From contig CALLIO010000096.1 in NCBI GenBank assembly GCA_938009055.1, forward strand, positions 1 through 6,039: a stretch of 6,039 bases of DNA, written 5' to 3'. This DNA comes from an uncultured Altererythrobacter sp. GTDB lineage: Bacteria > Pseudomonadota > Alphaproteobacteria > Sphingomonadales > Sphingomonadaceae. The position numbers and the translations under genes were made by a program. The notes beneath the pieces were generated by a model. The model was not told the origin of the DNA. It was given only the letters and a program-made list of their open reading frames with translations, and did no database searches. Below are positions 4,452 to 6,039 of this stretch, one piece after another. Within the stretch, counting starts at the first letter, position 1; each line of letters begins with the position of its first letter.

Positions 4452-5681
4452 ATGCTAAAGAGCGCTTTGTTTAAAACGCTCCTACGCAATGCAAAATTCT
4501 TGGTGGGTGCAGGTCTGCTTGGCTTGTGCCCACCAATTGCATCGGCGGCAGGGGACGGGATATCCTCACTCTATGTCGAGCAGGGCGATGCCGCGCTGCT
4601 TTACGAAGGGCAATTGCCACCCGGGCAAGAGGCGGCGGCCAATTCTTTCCAGCAAAAGCTGGCCAAAGCGCATTCGCGTTATCAGGGCGAATGGGGTGGT
4701 CTTCCTCAAGTAACCATTCCCGCTGGCCGCGATCTTGTTGCCGGAAGCACTGGCCGCAGAGTTGCTTTGGCACGCCAACGCCTTGGTTTGCCCGATGGCA
4801 ATGTTTTTGACGCCGAAATGGAATACCGCGTCCGCTTGTTCAGGCAGATGCACGGATTGAGCGATGCAGCGCGAATTGACGCCGCTATGCTGTCCGCCTT
4901 GCGCCGCAGCCCGTCGCATTATGCCTCGATCATCAAGCGCAATCTTACCCATGCGAGCGAGCTGCCAAAATATCTTGGCTATCGCTATGTCCATGTTGAT
5001 CTGACCAAGCAGCGCTTGGAGATGATCGAGGATGGCCGTGTGGTTGATTCGATGGCGGTTGTTGCTGGCAAGCCAGAATCGCCCACGCCCGTGATGGCCG
5101 GATTGCTGCGCCATGCCGTGCTCAGCCCTTATTGGAATGTGCCGCCTGATCTTGTGCGGCAACGCTATGCCCGCCGGATTATCAATGGCGGCTCCGCCTA
5201 TCTGCGACGCACCGGTTTTGAGGCAATGTCGGGCTGGGACGAGGATGCGAAAGTTCTCCCCGCAAGCACAGTCGATTGGCGCGCTGTCGAGCGAGGCGAG
5301 CTGGACGTTCGTTTGCGGCAAAAGCCGGGGCCGGGAAATGGCATGGGCGATGTGAAGTTCATGTTCCCCAATGCGCTCGGCATTTACTTGCACGACACCA
5401 CTAGCAAGCATTATTTTGCCAAGCCCGAACGTCTGTTCAGCGCAGGCTGCGTGCGGGTGGAGCGGCCCAATGACTTTGGCGCATGGCTTTTCAATGGCCA
5501 GATGCCAACGGCCAGTGGATCGCCGGAAGAGCAGGTGAATCTACCCTTTCCCGTGCCGATCTATATCACGCATTTTACGGCGATCCCCGAAGATCGCCCG
5601 GATGGTCAGATGAAGATCACTTATCGCGACGACATCTATGGCTTTGATCGGGCGAGTTTTGCGCAGCTTAGCGCGCGCTGA
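4452..5681 (+). CDS. LdtD/YcbB-like L,D-transpeptidase (YkuD domain) with PG-binding-like domain
   Basis: This 409-aa periplasmic enzyme should form 3-3 (mDap-mDap) cross-links in peptidoglycan or attach other groups to it through a cysteine acyl-enzyme. An export signal covers residues 1-32 (basic start, core LVGAGLLGLC, cleavage near IASA). A peptidoglycan-binding-like helical region is at about 92-152 (AGSTGRRVALARQRLGL to AAMLSAL). The catalytic YkuD domain runs from about 179 (YVHVDLTKQRLEMIEDG) to 375. Family landmarks include SPYWNVPPDLV, LRQKPGPGN, VKFMFPN, YLHDT with H314, and SAGCVRV with the nucleophile C333, G332 and R335. This wording is that of the YcbB/LdtD branch, although E. 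coli LdtD is longer (615 aa). The Cys in the signal region is not in a good lipobox because Leu precedes it. No Shine-Dalgarno sequence precedes ATG 4452, so translation may be coupled to the gene ending 10 bp upstream. Confidence 0.92.
   Translation: MLKSALFKTLLRNAKFLVGAGLLGLCPPIASAAGDGISSLYVEQGDAALLYEGQLPPGQEAAANSFQQKLAKAHSRYQGEWGGLPQVTIPAGRDLVAGSTGRRVALARQRLGLPDGNVFDAEMEYRVRLFRQMHGLSDAARIDAAMLSALRRSPSHYASIIKRNLTHASELPKYLGYRYVHVDLTKQRLEMIEDGRVVDSMAVVAGKPESPTPVMAGLLRHAVLSPYWNVPPDLVRQRYARRIINGGSAYLRRTGFEAMSGWDEDAKVLPASTVDWRAVERGELDVRLRQKPGPGNGMGDVKFMFPNALGIYLHDTTSKHYFAKPERLFSAGCVRVERPNDFGAWLFNGQMPTASGSPEEQVNLPFPVPIYITHFTAIPEDRPDGQMKITYRDDIYGFDRASFAQLSAR
4460..4481 (+). other. Hairpin over the first codons of the L,D-transpeptidase gene
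   Basis: GAGCG (4460-4464) pairs with CGCTC (4477-4481). After one mismatch, TTT pairs with AAA around a short loop. It begins six bases after the A of the start codon. With no ribosome site upstream, such a structure could make initiation depend on ribosomes arriving from the preceding gene. The stem is short and AT-rich inside. Confidence 0.3.
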
Positions 5682-5694
5682 TTAGCGGGTAATC
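5680..5694 (+). other. Small hairpin at the stop codon of the L,D-transpeptidase gene
   Basis: GATTA (5680-5684) and TAATC (5690-5694) are reverse complements around a GCGGG loop, overlapping the stop codon TGA (5679-5681). The self-complementary AGCGCGCGCT (5670-5679) is directly before it. No T tract follows, so this is not a normal terminator. Read-through to the next gene is expected. Confidence 0.3.
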
Positions 5695-5723
5695 GCTGCA
5701 CAATCTGGACAGCGGGCAGGGCA

Positions 5724-5740
5724 GTCACTAGCAAAGTGAC
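5724..5740 (+). promoter_or_regulatory. Hairpin covering the weak ribosome site of the M28 peptidase gene
   Basis: GTCACT (5724-5729) and AGTGAC (5735-5740) form a perfect 6-bp stem around an AGCAA loop, ending 2 nt before ATG 5743. The only Shine-Dalgarno-like bases (AAGTGA, 5734-5739) lie mostly in the right arm, so folding would hide them. This could reduce or regulate translation. Confidence 0.4.
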
Positions 5741-5742
5741 CC

Positions 5743-6039
5743 ATGACAAAACTCGCACTCTCGCCCGCTCTGGCGCCCGTTCTGGCACTCGCCGCGCTTT
5801 TCTTATCAGCGCCCGCACTCGCTGCTCCCAGTCTTGAAGAAGCGGCTGACACGGCGCTCACTTCCGACACAGTCGCATGGGATTTTGTCGAGGGGGTCAC
5901 CACCGAAGTCGGGCCGCGCCAAGCGGGAACCGAGGCTGAGGCGAGGGCGCGCGAATGGGCGATGGCCTGGCTGCGCAAACACGGTTTTGCCAATGTCGCC
6001 AATGAGCCGTTCGAGATGGAAACATGGGTGCCCGGCGAC
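5743..6039 (+). CDS. M28-family exported metallopeptidase, N-terminal part (cut by window edge)
   Basis: The frame opens at ATG 5743 directly after an in-frame TGA (5737-5739) and stays open for 99 codons to the window edge. An Ala/Leu-rich signal peptide (MTKLALSPALAPVLALAALF, cleavage near PALA, residue 27) precedes the mature start APSLEEAAD. The stretch WDFVEGVTTEVGPRQAGT and the following WLRKHGFANVANEPFEM are typical of the N-terminus of secreted M28 aminopeptidase/carboxypeptidase-Q-like enzymes, where GPRxAGT precedes the two-zinc catalytic domain. The zinc ligands themselves are beyond the window. The protein should be a periplasmic or secreted exopeptidase. It lies 61 bp after the L,D-transpeptidase gene on the same strand and may share its transcript. 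The assignment is from N-terminal pattern only. Confidence 0.77.
   Translation, partial: MTKLALSPALAPVLALAALFLSAPALAAPSLEEAADTALTSDTVAWDFVEGVTTEVGPRQAGTEAEARAREWAMAWLRKHGFANVANEPFEMETWVPGD

Noticed and set aside
4518..4532. Possible lipobox (LGLC) in the L,D-transpeptidase leader
   Set aside because: The residue before Cys is Leu, whereas signal peptidase II needs a small residue. An ASA site for signal peptidase I follows a few residues later.
4566..5411. 281-codon open frame on the minus strand inside the L,D-transpeptidase gene
   Set aside because: It is antisense to a protein with complete YkuD motifs, and it lacks a start signal or any recognisable domain.

Overview
The window looks like chromosomal DNA of a sphingomonad-type alphaproteobacterium, in the broad Erythrobacter/Altererythrobacter/Sphingomonas group. 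The grounds are moderately GC-rich coding sequence, the recognisable N-terminus of an EttA-like ABC-F protein, an LdtD/YcbB-like L,D-transpeptidase with typical alphaproteobacterial wording, and a proline-rich exported protein ending in a hydrophobic segment plus an Asp-rich tail. I infer this from protein style, not from a database search. No tRNA, rRNA, insertion sequence, CRISPR array or obvious prophage boundary is visible.

Layout. (1) 1-66, minus: the first 22 codons of an ettA-like gene, leaving the window at the left. (2) 67-222: a divergent control region with a 7-bp perfect inverted repeat. (3) 223-1422 and 1512-2714, plus: two tandem, paralogous membrane diguanylate cyclases of 399 and 400 aa. 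Each has about seven N-terminal membrane helices, an intact GGEEF active site and an intact RxxD inhibitory site. (4) 2715-2831: a hairpin, then the best-looking sigma70-type promoter in the window. (5) 2832-3281, plus: a 149-aa M15 zinc peptidase without a signal peptide. (6) 3333-3360: a strong intrinsic terminator with a UUCG loop, serving the converging minus-strand gene. (7) 3389-3760, minus: a 123-aa exported proline-rich protein of unknown function. (8) 3771-4042: a divergent intergenic region. (9) 4043-4441 and 4452-5681, plus: a 132-aa cysteine-containing periplasmic protein, 10 bp ahead of an L,D-transpeptidase, probably co-transcribed. (10) 5743-6039, plus: the start of an M28-type exported metallopeptidase, cut by the right edge.

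How the genes fit together. The two cyclases would make c-di-GMP at the inner membrane, presumably in response to signals read by a shared, unnamed 7-TM module. The right half is envelope-directed: two peptidoglycan-active enzyme families (M15 and YkuD), two exported proteins of unknown function and a secreted peptidase. There is no direct evidence that the c-di-GMP genes control the envelope genes. The most plausible undescribed items are the duplicated 7-TM sensor module, the proline-rich/Asp-tail protein, and the small Cys protein paired with the L,D-transpeptidase.
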